A DNA stretch of 64,000 bases from JBJHBP01 sp050485645 (lineage in GTDB: Bacteria > Pseudomonadota > Gammaproteobacteria > Steroidobacterales > Rariloculaceae): positions 98,416-162,415 of the forward strand of contig JBJHBT010000006.1 of the NCBI GenBank assembly GCA_050485645.1. Direction: 5' to 3'. Below are positions 48,711-57,440 of the stretch, piece by piece. The position numbers and the translations under genes are program-made. Within the stretch, counting starts at the first letter, position 1. Each line of letters starts with the position of its first letter. The notes beneath the pieces were generated by a model that made no database searches, was not told the DNA's origin, and saw nothing but the letters and a program-made list of their open reading frames with translations.

Positions 48711-49748
48711 TCAATCGTTCTCGGGGTTGTCCTGCGGCAGCCGCTGCTCGGCTGCCCGCACATGAATCGGACCGTACGGCTCAGCCTGAACGACATCGAT
48801 CAGGCCCTCCTTGAGCAGTTCCAGAATCGCAAGGAACGTTACGGTCACACCCATACGGCCCTCGGCGACATCGAACAGCTTCACGAAATCCATATAGCGT
48901 GTCTGTTCAAGGTTCAGCAGCACTGCCGACATCCGTTCCCGAACGGACAGCGGCTCCATCTGTACATGGTGATGCGCGAACATCTCGGAGCGTACGAATA
49001 CGTCCTTGAGAACCAGCAACAGCTCCTTCAGCGTCACGTCAGGCAGCTTCGCAACCACCTGCCGCTCCGGCGGCTCGGCGTCCGCCACGTTGACATCCCG
49101 TTCCAGACGCTCAAGCGAATCCAGGTCCTCGGCAGCCTTCTTGTAGCGTTCATACTCCTGCAGGCGACGTACAAGCTCCGCGCGCGGGTCGTCCTCTTCC
49201 TCGACATCGTCGGTGGAACGTGGCAGCAGCATGCGAGATTTGATTTCCGCCAGAGTCGCGGCCATCACCAGATACTCACCGGCCAGTTCGAACTGCATGT
49301 CCGTCATCAGTTCGATGTACTCCACGTACTGTCGGGAGATTTCAGCGATCGGAATGTCGAGGATATCCAGATTCTGCCGGCGGATCAGATACAGCAGGAG
49401 GTCCAGCGGGCCTTCGAAAGCCTCCAGAAACACCTTCAGGGCATACGGCGGGATGTACAGGTCGCGCGGCAGCTGGGTCAGCGGCTCACCGTCGACTATG
49501 GCGAAAGGCATCTCCGCCTGCGAAGGCACATTGGGAATCGCCCCGCCCGACAACATGGTGACCAGCGTCAGGTTCGGCTTGCCATCCCCGCTGGCCAGCT
49601 CGCCGCGCTCGTCCATGGCAGCCGCATCTCCGGCAGCCGAGCTGCCGGTATCAGCACCGGCTGCGCTGGCGTCGCTCACATCAGTGTCGTCAGACGTTGT
49701 TTCATTCGAATTCACGTCGTCAGGGTTCACATCGCCGGTACCGTTCAT
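48711..49748 (-). CDS. scpA: Segregation and condensation protein A
   Basis: 345 residues from ATG 49748; TTG 49772 is in frame but lies inside the upstream peptidase gene. An N-terminal acidic, Ser/Asp-rich region of about 85 residues precedes the kleisin core: FEGPLDLLLYLIRRQNLDILDIPIAEISRQY near 110-140, MAATLAEIKSRMLLP, and a C-terminal winged helix (VTFLAILELLKEGLI). It bridges SMC heads with ScpB. Co-transcribed with scpB (4-base gap) and the M50 peptidase (10-base gap). Confidence 0.95.
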   Translation of the reverse strand: MNGTGDVNPDDVNSNETTSDDTDVSDASAAGADTGSSAAGDAAAMDERGELASGDGKPNLTLVTMLSGGAIPNVPSQAEMPFAIVDGEPLTQLPRDLYIPPYALKVFLEAFEGPLDLLLYLIRRQNLDILDIPIAEISRQYVEYIELMTDMQFELAGEYLVMAATLAEIKSRMLLPRSTDDVEEEDDPRAELVRRLQEYERYKKAAEDLDSLERLERDVNVADAEPPERQVVAKLPDVTLKELLLVLKDVFVRSEMFAHHHVQMEPLSVRERMSAVLLNLEQTRYMDFVKLFDVAEGRMGVTVTFLAILELLKEGLIDVVQAEPYGPIHVRAAEQRLPQDNPEND

Positions 49749-49758
49749 GCAGGGGCGC

Positions 49759-50436
49759 TCACAATCCCGCAATCGCGGCGGCGATCGACAGAAAAATACT
49801 TCGAAAATACGTCAGGAACGGCAACAGAATCGTCCACAGCACACCTGTTACCAGCAGCCCGATCACGATGAAGAAGCCGAACGGCTCGATCCGGTCCAGG
49901 ACATCGGAGGCCCTGGGTGGCAGCAGGCCAGCCAGGACGCGGCCACCATCCAGCGGCGGTATCGGCAGGAGGTTGAACAACGCCAGCAGCACGTTGATCG
50001 TGACGCCAAAGGCGCACATCAACTCCAGCCATCGGCCGGCATCACCGCCAATACCCAGCAGAAAAACCAGGCCGAGCATCACGGCCCAGAACAAAGCCAT
50101 GACGAAATTGGCCGCCGGCCCGCCAGCGGCGACAAGAATCATGTCACGCCGCGGATTATTCAGGTTATTGAAGGCCACTGGCACAGGTTTCGCCCAACCG
50201 AAGGTCATCTGACCACCGGAGAAATACAGCAATGCGATTGGCACGAGCAGCGTGCCTATGGGATCTATGTGTTTGATCGGATTGAGTGTGAGACGGCCCG
50301 CGAACATGGCGGTCGGATCCCCGTAGCGCTTGGCGACCCAGCCGTGCGCCACCTCATGCAAGGTAATCGCGAACAGCAGGGGAATCAGCGCGTACGAGAG
50401 TACGTACAGTACGGTGTCGACGGTCATTCCGGGCAT
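49759..50436 (-). CDS. Site-2 protease-like M50 family membrane metalloprotease
   Basis: 225 residues, five to six membrane segments. Zinc motif ITLHEVAHGWVA (HExxH) near residue 25 and LFNLLPIPPLDGGRVL near 160 provide the metal ligands. This compact family (no PDZ or CBS domain) regularly precedes scpA in bacteria; the substrate is unknown. ATG 50436 is used; ATG 50427 is possible. A perfect TATAAT (50448-50443) sits 7-12 bases before ATG 50436, so a transcript starting there would be nearly leaderless. The 289-base gap to pstB shows no gene; in particular no phoU. Confidence 0.9.
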   Translation of the reverse strand: MPGMTVDTVLYVLSYALIPLLFAITLHEVAHGWVAKRYGDPTAMFAGRLTLNPIKHIDPIGTLLVPIALLYFSGGQMTFGWAKPVPVAFNNLNNPRRDMILVAAGGPAANFVMALFWAVMLGLVFLLGIGGDAGRWLELMCAFGVTINVLLALFNLLPIPPLDGGRVLAGLLPPRASDVLDRIEPFGFFIVIGLLVTGVLWTILLPFLTYFRSIFLSIAAAIAGL

Positions 50437-50725
50437 CGCGGCATTATACGTGCTCAGCCGCCCGGCCGCGCCTCATTGCGACAGCCGGCGGGCCGGGTAC
50501 CGGAAGTTGCCGGACAGTGCGAGGCGTCCGGCAGCGACAGCGGCCGCCGCATGCACGCACGGCGGGGGCGGCGCGTCAGTCCAGGGTGTGCACCTCGCGC
50601 GCAGGTCGTCGAGACTGGTATGGCGCACGGCAGCGTGCGGATTCGGTGATCTGCATCGTAGCCAGCGACAACAGAGCGCTTTCCTGACCGCACACCGTAG
50701 TGGTCCTGGCGATATGCGAAGATCC

Positions 50726-51565
50726 TCAGCCGTAGCGGCCCGTGATGTAGTCTTCGGTCGCCTTCTTGTTCGGGTTCGTGAACACCTTGATGGTGTCGTC
50801 AAACTCCACCAGTTCGCCCAGGTACATGTAGCCGGTGTAATCGGACACGCGCGCCGCCTGCTGCATGTTGTGCGTGACGATCACGATGGTGTACTGCTGC
50901 TTGAGCTCGGCGATGAGCTCCTCGATCTTCGCGGTGGAGATCGGGTCCAGCGCCGAAGTGGGTTCGTCGAGGAGGATCACCTCGGGCTCGATCGCGATCG
51001 CGCGGGCGATCACCAGACGCTGCTGCTGGCCACCGGAAAGGCCGAACGCATTGCCGTTCAGGCGGTCCTTCACCTCATCCCACAGGGCCACCTTCTTCAG
51101 CGAGCGCTCAACCACCTCGTCCAGCACCCGCTTGTCCCGGACGCCCTGCAGCCGCAGCCCGTAGGCCACGTTTTCATACACCGTCTTCGGGAACGGGTTG
51201 GGCTTCTGAAATACCATACCGACGCGACGCCGCAGCTCCGCGATATCCAAGCCGCGGGCATAGATGTCCTCACCGTGCAGGTTAATGCTGCCGGTGATGC
51301 GGCACGAATCCACCAGATCGTTCATGCGATTGAAGCAGCGCAGCAGCGTGGACTTGCCGCAGCCCGACGGGCCGATGAACGCGGTGACCCGTCCGCCAGG
51401 AATCTGCATCGTGATGGACTTGAGCGCCTGATCGCTCCCATAGAAGAGGTCCAGGTTCTCCACCGTGATCGCTATGTCCTCGTCATGGAGCGAGCGCATC
51501 GCGCGGTTGTTGTCTTCGAACAGCCCCGCGGCCATGCTCGTCACGGCGTTCTGTGTTTGTCGCAT
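50726..51565 (-). CDS. pstB: Phosphate ABC transporter ATP-binding protein
   Basis: 279 residues from ATG 51565, with GGAG six bases upstream (ATG 51586 lacks one). Walker A IGPSGCGKSTLLRCFNRMNDL, signature LSGGQQQRLVIARA, Walker B VILLDEPTSALDP and H-loop VTHNMQQAARV; the FQKPNPFPKTVYENVAYGLR block is PstB-specific. It powers phosphate uptake and takes part in sensing by PhoR. Last gene of pstSCAB; phoU, usually next, is absent here. Confidence 0.98.
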   Translation of the reverse strand: MRQTQNAVTSMAAGLFEDNNRAMRSLHDEDIAITVENLDLFYGSDQALKSITMQIPGGRVTAFIGPSGCGKSTLLRCFNRMNDLVDSCRITGSINLHGEDIYARGLDIAELRRRVGMVFQKPNPFPKTVYENVAYGLRLQGVRDKRVLDEVVERSLKKVALWDEVKDRLNGNAFGLSGGQQQRLVIARAIAIEPEVILLDEPTSALDPISTAKIEELIAELKQQYTIVIVTHNMQQAARVSDYTGYMYLGELVEFDDTIKVFTNPNKKATEDYITGRYG

Positions 51566-51620
51566 CGTCTTCTCCGGCCTTTGCATTGTGTTGTACGAGC
51601 CGCGGCTCTTGCGCCACCGC

Positions 51621-53276
51621 TCAATCGCTCTCCGCGCGGTACTTCTCGCGCAGGTGGTTGCGTATGGTGATGGCGGACAGATTCAGCACCACGATCAGCA
51701 GCACCAGCACCAGCGCCGTCGCATAGACCAGCTGCTCGGCCGCCTCGGCGTGCGGGCTCTGGAAGCCCACGTCGTAGATGTGAAAACCCAGGTGCATGAT
51801 CTTGCGTTCGAGGTGAATGAACGGAAAATTGCCGTCGATCGGCAGCGTCGGCGCCAGCTTGACGACGCCGACCAGCATCAGCGGGGCGACTTCGCCGGCG
51901 GCCCGGGCGATCGCCAGGATCAGGCCGGTCATCATCGCCGGCGTGGCCAGCGGCACGACCACCTTCCACAGCGTCTCGCCTTTGGTCGCCCCAAGCGCCA
52001 GCGAGCCCTGCCGGATCGTCGACGGGATACGGGCCAGCCCCTCCTCGGTGGAGACGATCACGACCGGCAGCGTCAGCAGCGCCAGCGTCAACGACGCCCA
52101 GAACAGACCCGGAGTGCCGAAGGTGGGCGCCGGCAGTGCTTCCGGGTAGAAGGTGCGGTCGATCGCGCCGCCCATGAAGTAGACGAAAAAGCCCAGACCG
52201 AACACGCCGAACACGATGGACGGAACGCCGGCCAGGTTGTACACGGAAATCCGCACCACGCGCAGCAGTGGCCCCTGCTTCGCGTACTCGCGCAGGTAGA
52301 TCGCCGCGAGGATGCCGAAAGGGGTGACGATGATGGACATGACAATCACCATCACGACCGTGCCGAAGATGGCTGGGAAAATGCCACCCTCGGTGTTCGC
52401 CTCGCGCGGGTAACCGAAGATGAAGTCCTTGAAGTCACCGAGATAGAACCACACCTTTGCGAACACGGACATGTTGTTGGGCTGCCAGGCCTTGACGATG
52501 TCGGCAAGACGCACGGTGACTTCGCTGCCGTCGGCCACGCGCATGACAATGCTGTCCCGACCGGCGTCGTTGTAGAGATTGTCGAGCCGTTCCTCGAGTA
52601 CGGCATAGTCGGCATCGTGGACGGCGAGGCGCTGCTCGTATTCCGCCCGCAACTCATCGGTCAGGTTGCCCCTCATCTCGGCACGGCGTCGATCAAGGCG
52701 CACGCGCTCGATGGCGTGGTTGATGCGACCGATGTCGACGCGCTCGATACGGCGGATCTCGTCGAACAAATCGTTGCTGCGGGCCAGACGCGACTGAAAT
52801 TCGTCCCACAGCTGCGCGTCCGCCGTCGACACCGGCGAACCGCTTTCCATCAGCTGCACCGGCATGCCGTAGAAGTCGCCCCATTCCCGGCGCTCCAGCA
52901 CCGCGACGTCGCGCGGATACTGCCACTCATCGAGAAAGTCACCGACAAACATGGCGAAATCCCGCCCGGTGACATCGCGGTTGCCCATCTTGATCAGGTG
53001 GCGCGTGACCAGTGCCTGGTCGCCGGGCACAACGATACCCGCGTCGCGCATCTCTTCGGCCGTCCGCGTCTCGGAGCGGCGCAACTCACCCAGCACCGGC
53101 TGCGAAGCCTCACCCGGCAGCGTATAGCTGGTCTGAAACACCGCGTGGGGCCAGAAGCCGCCGAAACCGCGCACCAGGATCAGCAGCAGCAGTCCGAAGA
53201 CCATAATCATGCTGATCGTGACGGCACCGCCGTTCAGCCAGATCCACGGGGCGCCGCTTTTCCACCAGTCTTTCAT
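51621..53276 (-). CDS. pstA: Phosphate ABC transporter permease PstA, long form
   Basis: 551 residues, nearly twice the enteric size but similar to the long pseudomonad forms. An N-terminal membrane helix (about 18-38) is followed by a soluble, partly coiled-coil domain of about 200 residues (EIRRIERVDIGRINHAIERVRLDRRRAEM). The usual six-helix permease occupies about 285-545, with the EAA-like loop IRQGSLALGATKGETLWKVVVPLA near 445. It overlaps nothing and starts 24 bases after pstC. Confidence 0.95.
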   Translation of the reverse strand: MKDWWKSGAPWIWLNGGAVTISMIMVFGLLLLILVRGFGGFWPHAVFQTSYTLPGEASQPVLGELRRSETRTAEEMRDAGIVVPGDQALVTRHLIKMGNRDVTGRDFAMFVGDFLDEWQYPRDVAVLERREWGDFYGMPVQLMESGSPVSTADAQLWDEFQSRLARSNDLFDEIRRIERVDIGRINHAIERVRLDRRRAEMRGNLTDELRAEYEQRLAVHDADYAVLEERLDNLYNDAGRDSIVMRVADGSEVTVRLADIVKAWQPNNMSVFAKVWFYLGDFKDFIFGYPREANTEGGIFPAIFGTVVMVIVMSIIVTPFGILAAIYLREYAKQGPLLRVVRISVYNLAGVPSIVFGVFGLGFFVYFMGGAIDRTFYPEALPAPTFGTPGLFWASLTLALLTLPVVIVSTEEGLARIPSTIRQGSLALGATKGETLWKVVVPLATPAMMTGLILAIARAAGEVAPLMLVGVVKLAPTLPIDGNFPFIHLERKIMHLGFHIYDVGFQSPHAEAAEQLVYATALVLVLLIVVLNLSAITIRNHLREKYRAESD

Positions 53277-53300
53277 GTCGTCTTGCCCGATTCCGGCTGC

Positions 53301-55598
53301 TTAGAGGGACGCGTAACGCTTGCGCAGGCGCTGGCGGACGATCTCGGCCAGCGTGTTCAGGATGAAGGTGAACACCAGCAGCACGAGGGCCGACAGGAAC
53401 AGCACGCGGAAGTGCGTGGAACCCACGTCCGTCTCCGGCAATTCCACCGCAATGTTGGCGGCCAGTGTGCGCATGCCCTCGAAGATGTTGAAGTTGAGCA
53501 CCGGACTGTTACCGGAGGCCATCAGCACGATCATCGTCTCGCCGACGGCACGACCGAAGCCGATCATCACCGCCGAGAACATGCCGGGGCTGGCGGTCAG
53601 CAGCACCACCCCGACCACGGTCTGCCAGGAGGTCGCGCCCAGCGCCAGCGAGCCCTGGGTCAGGTGCTTCGGCACATTGAACACCGCATCCTCGGCAATG
53701 GAAAAAATCGTGGGGATCACCGCAAAGCCCATCGCCATGCCGACGATCAGCGCGTTGCGCTGGTCGTAGGGAATGCCCACGTCCGTGAACCACTGACGCA
53801 TGGACCCGTCGAAAAAGAACACCTCGATCCACGGGCTGGTGGACACGACGATCCAGCCCGTGAGAATCACCACCGGCACCAGCAATGCAGCTTCCCAGCC
53901 GTCCGGCACGAGCTGCCGCAATCCGCCCGGCAGGCGCGACCAGCCGAACCCGGCGAACAGGATGAACAGCGGGAACAGCACCGCGCCGGTGACCAGTATC
54001 GGCAGATTGCTCTCCACGTAGGGCGCCAGCCAGATGCCGGCCAGAAAGCCCAGGATGACCGTTGGCAGCGCTTCCATCAGCTCGATGGACGGTTTCACGA
54101 CACGACGCATGCGCGGTGACATGAAGTACGCGGTGTAGATTGCGCCGGCGATGGCCAGTGGCGTGGCCAGCAGCATCGCGAACAGCGCGGCCTTGAGGGT
54201 CCCGACCGACAGCGGCACGATGCTGAACTTGGCTTCGAAAGCGTCGTCCGCGGACGAGGACTGCCAGATGTACTCCGGTTCGCTTCGGCCCTCGTACCAG
54301 ACCCGACCCCACAAACCGCTGAGCGACGTCTGCGGGTGCGGGTTGTCGATGGCCAGCACGCGCATCAGGTCCGACCCTTCGCTCGTGACCAGCGCGCGGC
54401 TGTTGTTCGGGCCAATGGCCACGCGGGTGATCGGCGCATCGGAAACTTCCTTCATCGCCAGCGTCACGCTGGAGGTCGCATAGTGCAAACCCAGGGTGCC
54501 GGTGTCGTCGCCGACCAGAAAGCCCTTGCGGATATACTCCGGGTCGATGAACGTGATCGCGCCCGGATGCTGCCGGAAGCTGCGGATCAGCGTCATGTGC
54601 GGGATGTTGGTCGCTTCGTCGCGCACCAGAATCCACTGCCGCACGGTGCCGTCGGAGCCACCGACGATCAGCGATCGGCTGCCGACCAGCAGCTCGGCCG
54701 CGGTGACCCGCGCACCCGCGTCGACCAGGTCGACTTCCTCGATCAGCTGCGGGTTGTCGGGATTGGAAATGTCGTAGTTGAACAGATGGCCGCGATCATC
54801 GATCGCGAACACATTGCGCAGCGACTCGTTGACCAGGAGCTGCTGCACCGGACGCCCCAGCGATGGCAACTCGTAGTCCTGACGGGTGACCTGCGTAGCA
54901 CCGGTCATCAGGTTGGTTCGCGTTGTGAACAGCGCCATCGCCATACGGCCCTGTTCGGTACCGCCAACGATGATGTAGCCGCCGCGTCCATCCACGATCC
55001 CCAGCGCGGTGTAGGCACTGTCTGCGCCACTGCCGAGCTGAATCGCGTCCTCGCCCAGCGGATAGGAAAGGTCAGGGGTGATCTGGCGTACCCCGCCAAT
55101 GAAACTCTGCCGGTAGTCGATCCGCAGCGGCAACACGCTGCCATCGGAGAAGCCGTAAACGAACAGGCTGCGGCGATTCTCGCCACGACCAAACGAGGTG
55201 ATGTGCTCACCGTCCGGAATCGGGATCTGCAGACGCTCACGCGTGGTGCCGACATCGGCCGAGAAGAAGGTGATCACGCCGGATTCGGAAAAACGCGCAC
55301 CGATCGTCTCGTAGCGGTCCAGCGTCAGATGGATCGTCGGCGACGCATCGTCCCCGCGCGGCACCTCGAACTCGGTGGCCAACTGCACGCTGACGGGCTT
55401 GAGCATCGGGAAGGTTTCATAGAACAGGTACAGGAAGATCAGAGCCAGCGCGATGACCACGCCAATGCCGCCCCCGCCCACTCCGTAAAGTGACAGCCCG
55501 TCGCGCAGTGCACGACGCTTGCGCAACTTCGTGCGCCGCTCCTGACTAGGCAGCAGCGAGCCGGGGGCGAGAGGTTGCTCCGGTGCGGATGCGGACAT
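53301..55598 (-). CDS. pstC: Phosphate ABC transporter permease PstC, long form
   Basis: 765 residues. An N-terminal helix (about 43-63, VVIALALIFLYLFYETF) is followed by a large periplasmic beta-propeller-like domain of about 370 residues (repeats such as LLVNESLRNVFAIDDRGHLFNYD and IVGGSDGTVRQWIL). The C-terminal permease (about 470-765) has SRLPGGLRQLVPDG and the loop LTQGSLALGATSWQTVVGVVLL. Long PstC occurs in pseudomonads and relatives; the role of the propeller is unclear. ATG 55598 has AGGAAG five bases upstream. Confidence 0.95.
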   Translation of the reverse strand: MSASAPEQPLAPGSLLPSQERRTKLRKRRALRDGLSLYGVGGGGIGVVIALALIFLYLFYETFPMLKPVSVQLATEFEVPRGDDASPTIHLTLDRYETIGARFSESGVITFFSADVGTTRERLQIPIPDGEHITSFGRGENRRSLFVYGFSDGSVLPLRIDYRQSFIGGVRQITPDLSYPLGEDAIQLGSGADSAYTALGIVDGRGGYIIVGGTEQGRMAMALFTTRTNLMTGATQVTRQDYELPSLGRPVQQLLVNESLRNVFAIDDRGHLFNYDISNPDNPQLIEEVDLVDAGARVTAAELLVGSRSLIVGGSDGTVRQWILVRDEATNIPHMTLIRSFRQHPGAITFIDPEYIRKGFLVGDDTGTLGLHYATSSVTLAMKEVSDAPITRVAIGPNNSRALVTSEGSDLMRVLAIDNPHPQTSLSGLWGRVWYEGRSEPEYIWQSSSADDAFEAKFSIVPLSVGTLKAALFAMLLATPLAIAGAIYTAYFMSPRMRRVVKPSIELMEALPTVILGFLAGIWLAPYVESNLPILVTGAVLFPLFILFAGFGWSRLPGGLRQLVPDGWEAALLVPVVILTGWIVVSTSPWIEVFFFDGSMRQWFTDVGIPYDQRNALIVGMAMGFAVIPTIFSIAEDAVFNVPKHLTQGSLALGATSWQTVVGVVLLTASPGMFSAVMIGFGRAVGETMIVLMASGNSPVLNFNIFEGMRTLAANIAVELPETDVGSTHFRVLFLSALVLLVFTFILNTLAEIVRQRLRKRYASL

Positions 55599-55699
55599 GA
55601 GCTCTTCCTGGTTCGTCAGATGCGCGGCGCTACGGCCTGCGTTGTGGCAACCTGCAACCGCGTTTCAGGGAAACGCGATGCGAGATGTGCCCTGTTTTC

Positions 55700-55732
55700 A
55701 AAACAACCCCGGCGCCGCGTGCGGCGCCGGGG
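55700..55732 (-). terminator. Attenuator-like terminator between pstS and pstC
   Basis: A perfect 12-bp stem (CCCCGGCGCCGC / GCGGCGCCGGGG) with a 2-base turn, followed in the direction of transcription by TTGTTTT. It sits 30 bases after pstS and about 100 before pstC. It should lower transcription of the permease and ATPase genes relative to the abundant binding protein, or protect the pstS 3' end. Confidence 0.75.
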
Positions 55733-55761
55733 TCCTCACCCGACCTCGGGTTCGCTTAGGC

Positions 55762-56721
55762 TCACTCGAGGTTGAATTCCTTGCGGAAACGCTCCGCAGC
55801 GGCAGCCGACAGCGGGACGTAACCGTCGCGGAACACGACTTCCTGGCCCTGCTTCTTCAGCACCATGCGGAAGAACTCGCGTTCCATCGGGTTCCAGCCG
55901 TCGTTGGGGTGCTGGTTGGCGGCGATGTAGAGGAAACGCGCCAGCGGGTAGTCGCCGGTCGCGGCGTTGTCGGCATTCGCCTCATAGCCGTTCAGCGGCA
56001 CCGCGCGCACGCCGGAGGTCATGTAGCCGATACCGGAGTAACCGATACCGCCCAGCGTCTGCTCCACGCCACGCACCACGGCCGAGGAACCGGGCTGCTC
56101 GTTGACGGAGTCCTTGAAGTCACCGCCGCACAGCGCGTTCTCACGAAAGAAGCCGTAGGTGCCGGACACGGCATTGCGGCCATAGATCGTAATGTCGCGG
56201 CTGGCCCAGCCACCGCTCAGGCCGAGCTGGCCCCAGTTGGTGATGTTGCTGCCATGGCCGCAGGCGCGGGTGGCGGAGAACACCGCATCGACCTGTTCGA
56301 GGGTCATGTTCTGGATCGGATTGTCCTGGTTCACGTAGATCGCGATCATGTCGATCGCCACCGGCACTACCGTCGCCGGGTAGCCGTGGCGGTCCTCGAA
56401 CGCGCGCTGCTCGGAGTCGCGCATGCCGCGGCTCATGGGACCGAAGTTCGACGTGCCCTCGATCAGCGCAGGTGGCGCGGTCGACGTGCCAGCGCCCTGG
56501 ATCTGGATGTTGACGTTCGGGTAGAAATTCGCGAACTCCTCGGCCCACAGCGTCATCAGGTTGTTCAGCGTGTCGGAACCGACCGAGCTCAGGTTCCCGG
56601 AGATGCCCGACACGCGCTCATAGTTCGGCAGGTTCGGGTCCACGTCGGCCAGCGCGGCCGAGGCCGAGAAGGCCAGCGCCATGGCGGCGCCAAGCGCGGT
56701 CAGTTTTCTGTTCAGCATCAT
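55762..56721 (-). CDS. pstS: Phosphate-binding protein PstS
   Basis: 319 residues with a Sec signal (MLNRKLTALGAAMALAFSASAALA). The phosphate pocket segments are visible: LSSVGSDTLNNL near 44 and GRNAVSGTYGFFRE near 185; SNFGPMSRGM near 92. It captures phosphate in the periplasm for PstCAB. GAGGAG precedes the ATG. Tandem Pho boxes lie about 110-150 bases upstream. Confidence 0.96.
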   Translation of the reverse strand: MMLNRKLTALGAAMALAFSASAALADVDPNLPNYERVSGISGNLSSVGSDTLNNLMTLWAEEFANFYPNVNIQIQGAGTSTAPPALIEGTSNFGPMSRGMRDSEQRAFEDRHGYPATVVPVAIDMIAIYVNQDNPIQNMTLEQVDAVFSATRACGHGSNITNWGQLGLSGGWASRDITIYGRNAVSGTYGFFRENALCGGDFKDSVNEQPGSSAVVRGVEQTLGGIGYSGIGYMTSGVRAVPLNGYEANADNAATGDYPLARFLYIAANQHPNDGWNPMEREFFRMVLKKQGQEVVFRDGYVPLSAAAAERFRKEFNLE

Positions 56722-56830
56722 GGTGAGTACTCCTCAGTCGTAAATTGCGTTGACGCGTATATGGCGTTGACGAACGGGACGCACCGGACAGGCCGCCCCT
56801 GATTTCGTGCCAAGAGTCTGGGCGCCGAAC

Positions 56831-56870
56831 GCAACAACTTTATGAATCTGAGGTTGCAATTTCGTGACAG
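56831..56870 (-). promoter_or_regulatory. Tandem Pho boxes of pstS
   Basis: On the minus strand four 7-base repeats spaced exactly 11 bases apart: CTGTCAC (56870-56864), TTGCAAC (56859-56853), GATTCAT (56848-56842) and TTGTTGC (56837-56831). The consensus PhoB repeat is CTGTCAT with 4-base spacers. The last two repeats with their spacer match the E. coli phoA Pho box at 13 of 18 positions. The array begins 5 bases after the FKBP stop. Confidence 0.7.
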
Positions 56871-56874
56871 CTGC

Positions 56875-57426
56875 TTAAAGCAGGTTCGGGACCGGCTGCT
56901 GCGAGGAACGGCGTTCCAACGGCTCGTCCGGCACGACGATCTCGAGCAGCTCGAGTTCGAATACCAGCGTCTCTTCCGGACCAATGACGCCGGCGCCGGC
57001 ACGGCCGTACGCCAACTCCGGCGGCAGCACCAGCCGCAGTCGGGAGCCCACCGGCATGACCTGCAGCGCCTGGCGCCAGCCGGGTATCGCGCGCTCCAGC
57101 GGCAGCGTGGCCGGCTCGTCGCGACGCCAGGAGCTGTCGAACAGCCGCCCGTCGATACGCCAGCCGCTGTAATGCACACGCACCCAGTCGTCGGCTGCCG
57201 GCACGTCTCCGTCGCCGTGGTGCAGCACCTGCGCGAGCAGTCCGTTCGGCAGGCTCACCACGCCCGGTTCGGCGATCTGCGCACGCCGGTACGACTCGCC
57301 GGCGTCGGCGTTCAGCTCGGCCAGCAGGATGCGGTCCTCGATCTGCTGCGGCGTCAGGCCACCAGAACGCGCCACGAAAAACACCAGCACGAGGGCGGCA
57401 AGACTGAACAGGATCACGCGCAGCAT
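56875..57426 (-). CDS. FKBP-type peptidyl-prolyl isomerase
   Basis: 183 residues. An N-terminal hydrophobic helix (residues 3-20) anchors or exports the protein. The FKBP domain spans about 65-165: VRVHYSGWRIDGRLFDSSW, IPGWRQALQVMPVGSRLRLVLPPELAYG and FELELLEI. The aromatic pocket residues are mostly present, so isomerase activity is likely. It acts in the periplasm. It lies 14 bases after the Sel1-repeat gene and ends just before the pstS Pho boxes. Confidence 0.9.
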   Translation of the reverse strand: MLRVILFSLAALVLVFFVARSGGLTPQQIEDRILLAELNADAGESYRRAQIAEPGVVSLPNGLLAQVLHHGDGDVPAADDWVRVHYSGWRIDGRLFDSSWRRDEPATLPLERAIPGWRQALQVMPVGSRLRLVLPPELAYGRAGAGVIGPEETLVFELELLEIVVPDEPLERRSSQQPVPNLL

Positions 57427-57440
57427 GGCCGGTCGTCCTC

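Noticed and set aside
51465..54119. 884-residue open frame on the plus strand
   Set aside because: It lies entirely antisense to pstB/pstA/pstC; its His/Arg/Gln-rich sequence is the usual shadow of GC-rich coding DNA and has no domain.
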